Shown here one piece after another: positions 29,741-41,735 of a DNA stretch of 64,000 bases. This DNA is from Mytilisepta virgata (lineage: Eukaryota; Mollusca; Bivalvia; Mytilida; Mytilidae), in NCBI GenBank assembly GCA_028015205.1, contig CM051518.1, forward strand, positions 31,028,001-31,092,000, given 5' to 3'. The notes beneath the pieces were generated by a model. That model was not told the DNA's origin, ran no database searches, and was given only the letters and a program-made list of their open reading frames with translations. Each line of letters opens with the position of its first letter. Position 1 is the stretch's first letter. Both the position numbers and the translations under genes were made by a program.

Positions 29741-32700
29741 TAGCTCACCTGACCCAAAGGGTCAAGTGAGCTTTTCTCATCACTTGGCGTCCGTCGTCCG
29801 TCGTCCGTCGTCGTCGTCTGTTAACTTTTACAAAAATCTTCTCCTCTGAAACTACTGGGCCAAATTGAACCAAACTTGGCCACAAGCATCATTAGGGTAT
29901 CTAGTTTAAAAAATGTGTCCGATGACCCCGCCTGTCAACCAACATGGCCGACATGGCTAAAAATAGAACATAGGGGTAAACTGCAGTTTTTGTCTTATAT
30001 CTCAAAAACTAAAGCAATTAGAGCAAAACTGACATGGGGTAAAAATGTTCATGAGGTCAAGATCTACCTGTCATGAAATTTTCAGACGAATCGGTCAACC
30101 CTTTATTGGGTTATTGCCCCTGAATTTTTAATTTTAAGGAAATTTTGCAGTTTTAGGTTATTATCTTGAATATTATTATAGATAAAGACAAATTGTAAAC
30201 AGCAAAAATGTTCAACAAAGTAAGATCTACAAATAAGTCAACATGACCAAAATCGTTGATTGACCCCTTATAGGAGTTTTTGCCCTTTAAAGACGGCATT
30301 CAGCGTAAACTTTGCTTTTAAGATCTTTTCCTCTCAAACCACTGAGCCAATTGAGACCAGACTTTGGTGGAATGGTCCTTGGCTGGCCCCCTTCCAAACT
30401 TATGTCTGGCATCCCCGACTTCCATGGCTGCTGTTACTAAAAATAGAAAAAAAAGGGGGGGGTGAATTTCAAAAACCTTCTTATATGAAACTACAAGGCC
30501 AGTTGGAACCAAAGTTGGCAGTAATGGTTTTTAGGAAGTTCTCTTTCAGAAATATGTCCAATGAACCGGACTGTTAACCAAGATGGCCGCCACAGCCGAA
30601 CTTAGTTTAACATAGGGCCCTATGGGAAAATTCATTGAAAAATATTCTTGCCTTAAACCACTTGACCAATTGGAACCAGACTTGTCAGCAATGGTCCTTA
30701 GATGGTCCTCTTAGAGAGGTGTGTCTGATGACCCGGACTGTGAACCAAGATGGCCGCCACAGCTGAACTTAGTTTAACATAGGCCCTATAGGAAAATTCA
30801 TTGAAAAATTGTGTTGTCTGAAACCACTTGACATATTGGAGCAGGACTTGGCGGCATTGGTCCTTAGGAGGTCCTTTTTATACGACCGCAAAATTTTTGC
30901 GGTCGTATATTGGTATGACGTTGGCGTCGTCGTCGTCGTCGTCCGTCGTCTGTGGCGTCGTCCGAAGACATTTGGTTTTCGCACTATAACTTTAGTATAA
31001 GTTAATAGAAATCTATGAAATTTAAACACAAGGTTTATGACCACAAAAGGAAGGTTGGGATTGATTTTGGGAGTTTTGGTCCCAACAGTTTAAGAATCAG
31101 GGGCCAAAAAAGGGCCCAATAAGCATTTTTCTAGGTTTTCGCACAATAACTCTAGTATAAGTAAATAGAAATCTATGAAATTTTAACACAAGGTTTATGA
31201 CCACAAAAGGAAGGTTGGGATTGTTTTTGGGAGTTTTGGTCTCAACAGTTTAGGAATTAGGGGCTAAAAAAGGGCCAAAATAAGCATTTTTCTTGGTTTT
31301 TGCACAATAACTTTAGTATAAGTAAATAGAAATCTATGAAATTTAAACACAAGGTTTATGACCACAAAAGGAAGGTTGGGATTGATTTTTGGAGTTTTGG
31401 TCCCAACAGTTTAGGAATTAGGGGCCAAAAGGGTCCAAAATTAAACTTTGTTTGATTTCATTGAAAATTGAACTATTGGGGTTCTTTGATATGCCGAATC
31501 TAACCGTGCATTTAGGATCTTAATTTTTGGTCCCGTTTTCAAATTGGTCTACATTAAGGTCCAAAGGGTCCAAAATTAAACTTAGTTTGATTTTAACAAA
31601 AATTGAATTCTTTGGGTTCTTTGATATGCTGAATCTAAACATGTACTTAGTTTTTTTATTATGGGCCCAGTTTTCAAGTTGGTCCAAATCGGGGTCCAAA
31701 ATTAAACTTTGTTTGATTTCATCGAAAATTGAACTATTGGGGTTCTTTGATATGCCGAATCTAACCATGCATTTAGATTCTTAATTTTTGGTCCCGTTTT
31801 CAAATTGGTCTACATTAAGGTCCAAAGGGTCCAAAATTAAACTTAGTTTGATTTTAACAAAAATTGAATTCTTTGGGTTCTTTGATATGCTGAATCTAAA
31901 CATGTACTTAGTTTTTTTATTATGGGCCCAGTTTTCAAGTTGGTCCAAATCGGGGTCCAAAATTAAAGCTAAAAAGGGGGTAAATTTTTTTTTTTTTTTT
32001 GGGGGGGGGGGGGGCAATTCTCCACAGCATATTGTATTACACAAAAGCAAAAAATTGAATATAAATTCAAATCATATGACCAATTCTAAGTTCTTTATTT
32101 CAGTTATTCTGTGTCAGAAACCTATTATGTGTCAAATATTTGAAGAAATTTTCAATTGCACAGTATTGCGCAATAGCAAGAAATTGATATGTGTGCCCTG
32201 TTATCAAAACTTTATTATTAACAAATTCCATTGGAAATTTGCCAATATAAAATGTGCTGATGAAGCTTATTTGTTTATCTTATCTAAACTGCTTTTAATA
32301 TGTATATTTAAAATTTGCCATCCATGACTATGATGTCATTTTCTATTTTAATATGTTATGGTGTATTTAAATGGGCTGTTATGGTTGCAAAGTATAAAGA
32401 AATGGGGGGGGGTTGAAAACAAAATTTGGGGGGGGGGGGTAAATGAGAAATTGGGGAGGGGGTAATTTTTTCTCATTTCATATTTCATAAATTAAAAAGA
32501 AAATTTCAATTTTTTTTTAGCAAAAAAAAGGGGTGGGGGGTTACAATAAATTTTATTGTTTTTTGTTGTTTTTTTGGGAGGGGGGTCAATGTGCAACTTC
32601 ATAGTGTATTGCACAAAAGCTAAAAAAAGGGGTAAATTATTATTATTTTTTTTGGGGGGGGGGCAATTCTCCACAGCATATTGTATTACACAAAAGTAAA

Positions 32701-33790
32701 AAATTGAATATAAATTCAAATCATATGACCAATTTTAAGTTCTTTGATTTCAGTTATTCTGTGTCAGAAACCTATTATGTGTCAAATATTTGAAGAAATT
32801 TTCAATTACACAGTATTGCGCAATAGCAAGAAATTGATATGTGTGCCTAATTTTAAATTTTAAATTGGTTATTTCTGATTTATATATAAAAACAAATAAT
32901 ACTGGTATGGTTTGAATAGGTAAATTAAAAATTTTTAAGTTCTTAGACAACATTCATTCTGTGTCAGAAACCTATGCTGTGTCAAATAGTTATTCACAAT
33001 CCAAATTCAGTATTGTATCAAGCTTGAATGTTGTGTTCATAATTGCCCCAACTATTCAGGGTTCGACATCTGTGGTCGTATCTAGCTGCGCCCAGCGGAG
33101 CATTTTATTCAGAAATGTGTCAAATTTCGTGGACTGTAAACCAAGATGGCCGCCACAGCAGAACTTAGTTTAACATAGGACCCTATGGGAAATTCACTCA
33201 AAAATCTTCTCGTCTGAAACCACTAAGTCAATTAGAATTAGACTTGGTAGCAATGGGTCCTTAGATGGTCCTCTTTCAGAATTTTTGTGCGACGACCCAG
33301 ACTGTCAACCAAGATGGCCGCCACAGCAGAACTTAGTTTAACATAGGGCCCTATGGAAAAATTAATTGAAAAATCTTCTTGTCTGAAACCACTTGACATA
33401 TTGGAGCCAGACTTGGCAGCATTGGTCCTTAGGAGATCCTCTTTCAGAAATATGTCCGATCACGTGGATTGTCAACCAAGATGGCTGCCACACCGAACTT
33501 TGTTAAATATTGGACCCTATAGAAAAATTCAGTTAAAAATCTTCTTGTCTGAAACCGCTTAGCCAGTTGGAACAAGACTTAGCAGAAATGGTCCTTAAAT
33601 GGTTCTCTTTTAGAAATGTATCCGTTGACCTGGACTAAACCAAGATGGCTGCCACAGCTGAAATTAGTTTAACACAGAATCCTATAGAAAAACCAGCCAA
33701 ATTGACTGCAACACTTAAATTTTTAGGTCTGCTCAAGGTGAAAAGTTAAATCCAGGTGAGCGATACAGGCTCTTGAGAGCCTCTAGTTTA
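29741..33790 (+). mobile_element. Family A element with a nested family B copy
   Basis: 29742-29772 is the leading hairpin (arms AGCTCACCTGACCC and mirror, 13 of 14 paired), followed by GTCCGTCGTCCGTCGTCC. The body has many diverged paragraphs with CCTTAGGAGGTCCT, AACCAAGATGGCCGCCACAG, and TTTAACATAGGCCCTATGGG. Interrupted 30879-33107 by family B, resumed at CAGAAATGTGTC. The distal end has GGTGAGCGATACAGG and the small hairpin AGGCTCTTGAGAGCCT (33767-33782). Confidence 0.8.
30879..33107 (+). mobile_element. Family B element, copy 2 (about 2.2 kb), nested in family A
   Basis: Perfect 31-nt palindrome at 30879-30909, then a CGTCGTCGTCGTCGTCGTCC microsatellite and the same 150-160 bp units as copy 1. 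Contains a duplicated block (32014-32210 and 32663-32850), poly-T/poly-G tracts, and ends GGTCGTATCTAGC...GAGCATTTTATT. The end forms a small hairpin (CTGCGCCCAGCGGAG). Same orientation and same host family as copy 1. Confidence 0.75.
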
Positions 33791-34617
33791 GGTTAAATGT
33801 CAAATTAAAGTTTTTTTTGTTTCTTTAAAAGCCATGTGGTTACAAAAGTGTTTACATTTTATAATGGCCTACATGTAATACATGTAGAGCCATGTGAGTG
33901 ATACAGGCTCAGGTGAGTCTCTGGTTTCACATATATTCTAATCTTGGCTTCTGATTGTAGTCACTTTAACTAGGAATGAAGCCTTAAAAAACTCCAGTAA
34001 AACCTGAATATTGAAGGAAGTTGGAAATGTTTTTTTTACGTCTTATCAGGATCATTATTTGATGAGTTTTCTACATTTTGCCCCTGTTTTAAATGTAGAT
34101 TCAGATATATTATAAAAAAGAAAAATTTGCTGTTGCTTCCAAAGTCACATTATTATTTTTGTTCAAATGAATACATGAATTTAATAATCAATATGATTAT
34201 TAAAAAAAACATTATCTGCCTACCTACCCTACCCTCCTGAGTATGGGTTGGGTTATAGCAAACAAAGAATTTTATTTTTTAAGCATGGTCTTCTACATGT
34301 ATATCTGATTATTTTTATATGTTATTTTGCTATCAGACTATCTAGATTCTCGACCTCCTGGTTCAGCCTTTGTAACTAAAACAAACAAGCAATACATGTA
34401 ACTACAATTGTGTGTGTATAAGTACAAAGCCTGATCTTGTTTTTCACTATGTTGTCCAATAAAAAAACATTTCAGCACTTCACATAAGCAAACATATGAT
34501 CTAAAATCAATATTTCTAATATACCTCCAAATATATCTCCATCTTTCAAATAAAAAAAATATGCAAAGTAAGAAACATAAATTGGTTTTTTTTGTTTTGT
34601 CTCCAGAATTTTCCCTT

Positions 34618-36092
34618 TTTAGCTCACCTGGCCTAAAAGGCCATGTGAGCTATTCTCATCACTTTGCGTCCGTCGTATGTTGTTGTCCTCCTAAACTTTT
34701 CACGTTTTTATCAACTCATCTGAAACCACTGAACCAATTTAAACCAGACTTAAGTGGAATGGTCCTTGGATGGTCCTTCTTTAAAAATTTTGTTTTTGTT
34801 TTCGGGGCTCCATCCAATATGGCTGCCATGGTCGGACATAGGTTAACCTTGGCCTCTATGGGAATTTTAACATTTTCGTTATCTTCTCAGAGACCATTAG
34901 GCCAATTTGAACAAAACTTTGGTGCAATGGTCCTTGGGTAGCCCCTTTTAAAATTTATGTTCGGTTTCCCCAAATGCCATCCAACATTGCCGCCATGGCT
35001 GGACTTAGTTTAACATTGAGTCTATAGGAAATTTACTTTTTATGTCAACTCCTCTGAAACCCCTGAACCAGTTTAAACCAAACTTAAGTGGGATGGTCCT
35101 TGGATGATCCCCTTTAAAATTTATGTTTGGTTTTCCGGGGTGCCATCCAATATGGCTGCTATGGTTGGACATAGTTTAACCTTGGACCCTATGGGATTTT
35201 AACATTTTCATTATCTTCTTGGAGACCATTAGGCCAATTTGAACCAAGCTTTGGTGGAATGCACCTTTAGTGGCCCCTTTTAAAATTTGTGTTCGGTTTC
35301 CCTGAACGCCATCCAACATGGCTGCCATGGCTGGACTTAGTTTAACATTGAGCCTATGGGAATTCTACTTTTTCGTCAACTCCCCTGAAACCATTGAGCC
35401 AATTTGAACCAAACTTTGGTGGAATGGTCCTTGGATGGCCCCTTTCCAAACTTATGTCCCCGACTTACAATCGACATGACTGCTTTTACTAAAAATAGAA
35501 AAAGCGGGGATGAATTTCAAAAATCTTCTATGAAAATACAAGGCCAGTTGCAACCAAACTTGGCAGTAATAGTCCTTAGGAGGTTCTCTTTAAGAAGGAT
35601 GTCTGATGACCCGGACTGATAACCAAGATGGTAGCCACAGCCAAACATAGTTAAACATAGGACCCTATGGGAAAATTCATTGAAAAATCTTTTTATCTGA
35701 AACCACTTAACCAATTGGAACCAGACTTTGCAGCAATGGTCCTTAGGAGGTCCTATTTCAGAGTTGTCTGATTTCATGGACTGTGAACCAAAATGGCCGA
35801 CACAGCCAAACTTAGTTTAACATAAGTCCCTATGGGAAATTCACTCAAAAATCTTCTGGTCTGAAACCACTAAGCCAATTAGAACTAGACTTGGTAGCAA
35901 TGGTCCTTAGATGGTTCTCTTTTAGAAATGTGTCCATTAACCTAGGCTGTCAACCATCTTGGTTGCCACAGCCGAACTTAGTTGAAGATACATGTAGAAC
36001 CCTATAGAAAAACCAGCCAAATCTTTAGTCCTGCTCAAGATGAAAAGTTCAATGCAGGTGAGCGATACAGGCTCTTTAGAGCCTCTAGTTTG
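34618..36092 (+). mobile_element. Family A element, about 1.5 kb copy
   Basis: Starts TTAGCTCACCTGGCCTAAAAGGCCATGTGAGC (hairpin read at 34620-34650), then GCGTCCGTCG. Body paragraphs carry AATGGTCCTTGGATGG, CCATCCAATATGGCTGC, CTAAAAATAGAAAAAG. Ends GGTGAGCGATACAGGCTCTT, TAGAGCCTCTAGTTT at about 36092. Confidence 0.8.
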
Positions 36093-36642
36093 TCCTTTCA
36101 GGGAAATTTTATGAATGAAACATTGTGTAGGACCCATATGTTTAATGCACTATTTAGTTTACTGTTGTTTGACATTTGTATGAGGTGTCTCAGTTGGCTA
36201 AAATCCAAGTGAATGATAATGAATTTAATTATTAGATCTGTCAGAAGGAATAATTTAGTGAAATTGGTATGCACTTGCTATTAGCTTTAGTAAATCTTTG
36301 GTACATTTGCACTTGAATATATTATAGTTGGGCCTCATGAGCCAAAATGATGAGAAATGGTTTATAGACTAATATATGTCATCTTCAATTTTGATTCTTC
36401 AAGTACATGTAGTTCTAGTTTGTTTTACACATACATGTGTCTGTTGAGATAGTATTTTATATTTTAATTAAGCTCATCTTACGAAGTTCAACTAAGTGTT
36501 TATACATATATGTGTACCATGTATCTTCTTTCAGGTTATACTTAAGTACCCTTGTATTATGGATTTTTACACTGTGATTGGCAGACTGATATAACAAAAG
36601 ACAGTGGTCTTATTTCTTTAACCAGGTAAGTGTGTTCACTAA

Positions 36643-37507
36643 TACTGTGGATTAATTTATTTTCGTGGATAGAGAAAAAAAGGTATTTCGTGGGATACGT
36701 AAATTCGTGGATTGCTGGCTTAGAAAAGAAATATAAAAAGTTGTTGAAATGCTGAAATTTGTGGCTTGGCATATCAGATATCATGAAAATACCACGACAA
36801 AACATGCTGATCAGACATTGGTATTGTACAGTAAAGTACCGATTTTACGCGCTTATAAAACAAAGTCTAACAAACAGATTCTTCAAATTTTGAACCGAAA
36901 AGAGCTTGTCATGAATTTCACAAGATTAACAAAATCCGTAATTATTTACTTGTTAGGTTAATCAGGTGTGAAATATGTATTGACAAAATTGCAATCACTT
37001 GTCACCAAATACCTCAGGGCATATACATACATATTTTTAATCCAATTACAATAATTTCTGCTTTATTATCTTTTTACAAGATGTTATTACTGTAAGTTAT
37101 GAGAAAGTCTGTATTGTTTAGGCCTACTTAGGGTTAATATTTTTCTTGAATGTTTGAATTAAAAAAAAACGGAAGTGAATTCCGCAACAATTTACACAGT
37201 CTAAATATCTTTAAAGAAAATTGTTTGAGCATTTTTTTGTTACCAAAGACAAAATTACATGAAACACTGTATCCTTTGTGGATATAGCTGACTCATCATA
37301 TGTCAGTATCCAAGTACATGCTGTATCATCGCAATTGTTCAATGTTGTCTCGTATAGATACATCAAAACTCTGTGGTTTCAAACTTGAGTGCATTTAATC
37401 TCAAGTACAAATATTATTTTTGTTGGATATATTTAAATTCGTGGTTTACTGGAACCCATGAAAACCACAAAAATTGGTATACAAAGAATTTTAAGGAATC
37501 CACAGTA
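36643..37507. mobile_element. MITE-like element with TACTGTGGATT ends
   Basis: TACTGTGGATT (36643-36653) and AATCCACAGTA (37497-37507) are 11-bp inverted repeats. The subterminal text TTTTCGTGG, AAATTCGTGGATT and CCACAAAAATTGGTAT is a dispersed pattern I associate with bivalve genomes. The middle is diverged and could hold another insertion. Confidence 0.5.
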
Positions 37508-38690
37508 CATTTGTAGTTAATGAAGGTAGTTGTCTTTAACTTAAAAAGTTCAGGTATGCTGTTTTGAATCTTTAACACACACGGCAACTTGAAAACAAAT
37601 TATATAGTGCCCAATTGGTAACTGGTTTTAAAACATACTTTTGGGATTTCATAAGGATTCTATTGCAGGTAAACTTTTCCACTTTCAAATTAATAATTCT
37701 AATATGGTATCTCTCAAACACTTTGAGGCTAAACAAGAGGTAAAATTTCATATCCTGATATCAGCCTCATAGTTTGTTAACTATATTTGTCCTGTTAGAA
37801 TAGAAATATACTGATTTTACCCCATGTGAGGAATTGGTTGGTATCAATAAGTTTGTATGTGGAATAACACAACAACATAATAAACTCGGTATAAATTTAT
37901 GAAGCTACAAATTTTTTCTTAATTGTTTTCAGACAAATCACAAGACAAATACACATATTTACAAAATGTATTTGTATTTTAACCGGTAAAAAGGGATTTA
38001 AGCTACATGCTGTCATAAACACAGAAACAGAAAGCTTTGCCAGAGATAAAGGTGATTCATTTTTTTACTTTTATTCATTTAATTTATTACTTCTAGTACT
38101 GTATTAGGAGTCTCTATATTTTGTGTTGAGATGTAATTGGTTTAAAGATTGATAGCATATATAAATTTCCACTTTTTCACAAAATTTTGATTTCACATTG
38201 CTTGATGATGTTATTTGCACTGACGAACCAATGTTGTTTAACTGATAGAATTAGGGACGACATCAAAAACTTAATTCACATAGTTTTTTCACTGACTCCC
38301 CCCACCCCCCTCTTAACTTAATTTGGGAAAAATTAATTGACCAATATGGGCATATGCTTTGATAGTATACTTTTTGTATCATGGGTCCTTTTTTTCCTCA
38401 ACAATGTATGTTTGTTCTGTATATTGACTTGGACATGACTTTTAAAAAAGTGATGTGTATTTTTAGTATGCATCAAAAAAAGGCACTGTTAAATTATAAT
38501 TTTATACATAGGCCTATCATTCAAAATTCACGATCGATAAAGCGTTTGAACGACTTAGATACTATGATTTATTTCGCCCCAATAGTCTCGGCCAAAGATT
38601 TGCTTTCTGGTACGATTTGATGTCTTTTATTTGCCTTAAAAGTCCAAACATATGTTAGGGCCGAACTAAAATCCGAATTTTTCAATCTAT
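37508..38690. other. Intergenic sequence, nothing recognised
   Basis: AT-rich, without a coding or repeat signal I can support. Confidence 0.4.
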
Positions 38691-38799
38691 AAATTGATGT
38701 CGGATAACAAAACTTGCAGCGATTTTTACCCCATCTCGAAAATATTTGAATTAAGTTTTTTATTCTACATTGATTCTTTTTTTATAATTTAATTTAAGA

Positions 38800-39092
38800 A
38801 ATATTCTAAATGGTAATTTAGATGTCCCAAAATCAAAAACTGAACTGTTTAAAAAGTCATTCAGCTTCACTGGACGTTTTCAATAGAATAGTCTACCATG
38901 CTTAGTGTGAAACACTAAGAATTTTGGTATTTTTAAACAAAATCTCAAGATTTACTTTTAAAAAATATGTTTCAACCAAATAACTTTATAGTGTTTTTAT
39001 ATATGCTTTGTAAATGAGGGCCTCAGGGAAGATTAGTTTGTACTAACTGTGTTACCCTTTTGAAATAAAGTATTATTATTATTATTTAATGC
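38800..39092 (+). pseudogene. Non-LTR retrotransposon 3' end, second copy
   Basis: 38850-38900 reads KKSFSFTGRF then a stop where the family has a tryptophan, then NSLP. The 3' end GAGGGCCTCAGGGAAGATTAG, TGAAATAAAG and (TTA)n at 39070-39088 matches the copy ending at 22860. 5'-truncated. Confidence 0.7.
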
Positions 39093-39144
39093 AAGAGTAA
39101 CTCTGATAAGTTTTGCCTTTAAGGGAATAAGATACAGTAGCAGA

Positions 39145-40865
39145 TACCCATTGGCCAAGTGAGCTTATGCCATCACTTGGCAGTCATCGTCGTCATAAAC
39201 TATTTCAAGAATCTTCTTCTGAAACTACTGGGCAAAATACCTTCAACCTTAAACTGGATGTTCCTTAGGGTATCTAGTTTATAAATTATATCAGAAGTTT
39301 TGATCTATCAACAAACATGGCCACTGTTGTTAAAATTAGAAAATAGGGGTCAAATGCAGTTTTTGGCTTATATCTCAAAAACCAAAGCATTTAGAGCAAA
39401 ACTGACGTAGGTAAAAATGTTAAACATGTCAAGATCTATTAGCCATGAAATTTTCAGATGAATCGGACAGCCCTTTGTTGGATTATTGCCCCTGAATTGT
39501 TAATTTTAAGGATTTTTGCAGTTTTAGGTTCTTATCTTGAATATTATTATAGATAAGACAAACTGTAAACAACAGAAATGTTCAGCAAAGTAAGATCTAC
39601 AAATAAGTCAACATGACCAAAATCGTCAATTGACCCCTTATATGAGTTTTTGCCCTTAAAGACAATTTTTCACATTTTTTTCGTCATCTTTGTAAACTTT
39701 TAAAAATCTTCTCCTCTGAAATTACAGAATCAATTTCAGCCAAACTTAGGCTGATAGTTCCTTAGGGTATCTAGTATAAATTTTATGTTTTATTTTCTTG
39801 TCCATCAAGAAACATGGCTGCCCTGGGTAAAAATAGAACATAGGTGAAAATACCCTTTTTGGCTCATATCTCGAAAACTAAAGCAGTTAGGGCAAAACTG
39901 ACAAGTAGTAAAAATGTTTATGAGGTCAAGATACCTGTCATAAAATTTTCAGACGAACCAATCAACCAATTTTTGGGTTATTGCCCCTGAATTGTTAATT
40001 TTAAGGCAGTTTTGCTGTTTTAGGTTATTAGCTTGAATATTATAATAGATAAAGACAAACTGTATTCAGCAAAAATGTTCAGCAAAGTAAGATCTACAAA
40101 TAATCATCATGACCAAAAACATCAAAATAAAAATCCAAAGATACTAACATTAGACATAGTAAATTTATACAGTGCTGTTTACGATGCATTTCAAGGAGTT
40201 ACCTCTCAGCAGCATTAAAACCGAAACATTGGAAGACCAAAAACCAAACTAATTTTAAACAAGAAGTACTCATAACCAAAAATACTGAAATAAGAAGCCA
40301 AATTTCAGCTAAGGAGATCTACCACCATGTGATAGGAGTTTTTGCCCTTGAAAGATTATTTACATATAAAAAGAAAATAATGGTCTGACATTGTCACAGA
40401 GCTTTAGGGCGTTACTTGAAATAAATTAAATGGTAGCTGTTCAAGTAAAAAGCATCAAGAGTCAAGGTCATTGAAAAAGTCCCTAGCAACCATATATATT
40501 TGGGTTAAGGACCTTATAATTTACCTGTAAAAGTCAAAAAGAAAGGTCAAGAGTCAAGGTCATTGAAAAAGTCCATAGCAACTGCTGAAAAAGTCCCTAG
40601 CAACCATATATATTTGAGTTTAGTACCCTACAATTTACTTGTCAAAATGGTAGGTCAAGAGTCGATGCCATTGTAAAATTCCATAGCAACCGATTTAAAA
40701 TTCCTAGCAACCATATCTATTTGGGTTCAGGATTCTATATTTTAGCTGTACAGATCAATATTAAGGAGAAAATTGCGACGGTATACATTAAATAGCCAAA
40801 ATAACCATTGATGCAAGATCTACACAAAAGATAACAGGTGAGCGATTCAGGCTCTTGGAAGCCTC
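39145..40865 (+). mobile_element. Family A element, degenerate copy
   Basis: GCTTATGCCATCACTTGGCAGTCATCGTCGTC opens the copy, with AAACTACTGGGC, AAACATGGCC, ATTGCCCCTGAATTGTTAAT and AGATCTACAAATAAGTCAAC as in the copy at 29800-30250. It then runs into units with AAGTCCCTAGCAACCATATA at about 40480, 40600 and 40700. The distal end is GGTGAGCGATTCAGGCTCTTGG near 40855. Confidence 0.65.
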
Positions 40866-40879
40866 TTGGTGAGATAGAA

Positions 40880-41370
40880 GTTCTTAATGGGTATATATGT
40901 TTGTACCACTTTAACATCTGACAGCTTACCTGTGACCTCTATTTCATGCTTGACTGTCTTGTTTCACGTTTTGGGTTAATATCCATTTCTGTAGCTGTAA
41001 TACCTACATGTATATCCAGATTGACCTCAATTTTAAGTTTGAGTGACTCTTGTACCATTTTTACAAATTTATAAGTCCATTTCTCAACAGTGGTTATAAA
41101 TGTATTATATATATATATACCATTTTTGGTCTATAGATAGTTTTTGGTGGGTACATAGCAGTCTGAGACCTGTCAACTCGTCTTGGACACAGTTTTAGGC
41201 TTGAATGACATGCATGAGATTTTTCAGACAAATTATCGCTAGACCATTACTATTTCTTTTATCGCATTTTCGTTTGACTTGCAATGTTGGGTATCAGGTA
41301 ATCATTATTCTGTGTCCATGTGCATACTCAGGCCAGACATTTAGTGTGTTTACTCTTGTTTATTATCAAA
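40880..41370. repeat. Family H repeat, opposite orientation
   Basis: TGACCTCAATTTTAAGTTTGA, CTATAGATAGTTTTTGGTGG and TGTCCATGTGCATACTCAGG are the reverse complement of the array start at 7410-7640. Confidence 0.65.
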
Positions 41371-41735
41371 ACTTAAATTTTAAACATACAAGCACATACA
41401 ACAAAAGACTGGAATAATGTGTTCACCATGTCAAAAAATTGTGTCTGTGTTCCAAATATTTTACGAAACATGTTTATTTCAAATAAGTACCACAAATAGG
41501 CAATATAAAGAAAACACACAAAATTAAAGTTGCTATGGAGACAAAACAAATGCGGTGACCTCATAATTTTTTTTAGTTATTTGATTCTCCATATCAAAAA
41601 TACTTTGACACAAAAATCACCTGTTGAATTGAATAGGCAGTTTGGTCTTTAAGTCAAAATATAAATTTTGTTATTAAGGTATACATGTATTTCTAAAAGA
41701 CGAACGGTAGTATATTGATGATATTACACAACTAC

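Noticed and set aside
31788..32327. 179-residue ORF on the plus strand
   Set aside because: Runs through family B repeat units and a T/G homopolymer; similar short frames recur in every copy of the unit.
41205..41417. 70-residue ORF on the plus strand
   Set aside because: Falls in the reversed family H repeat.
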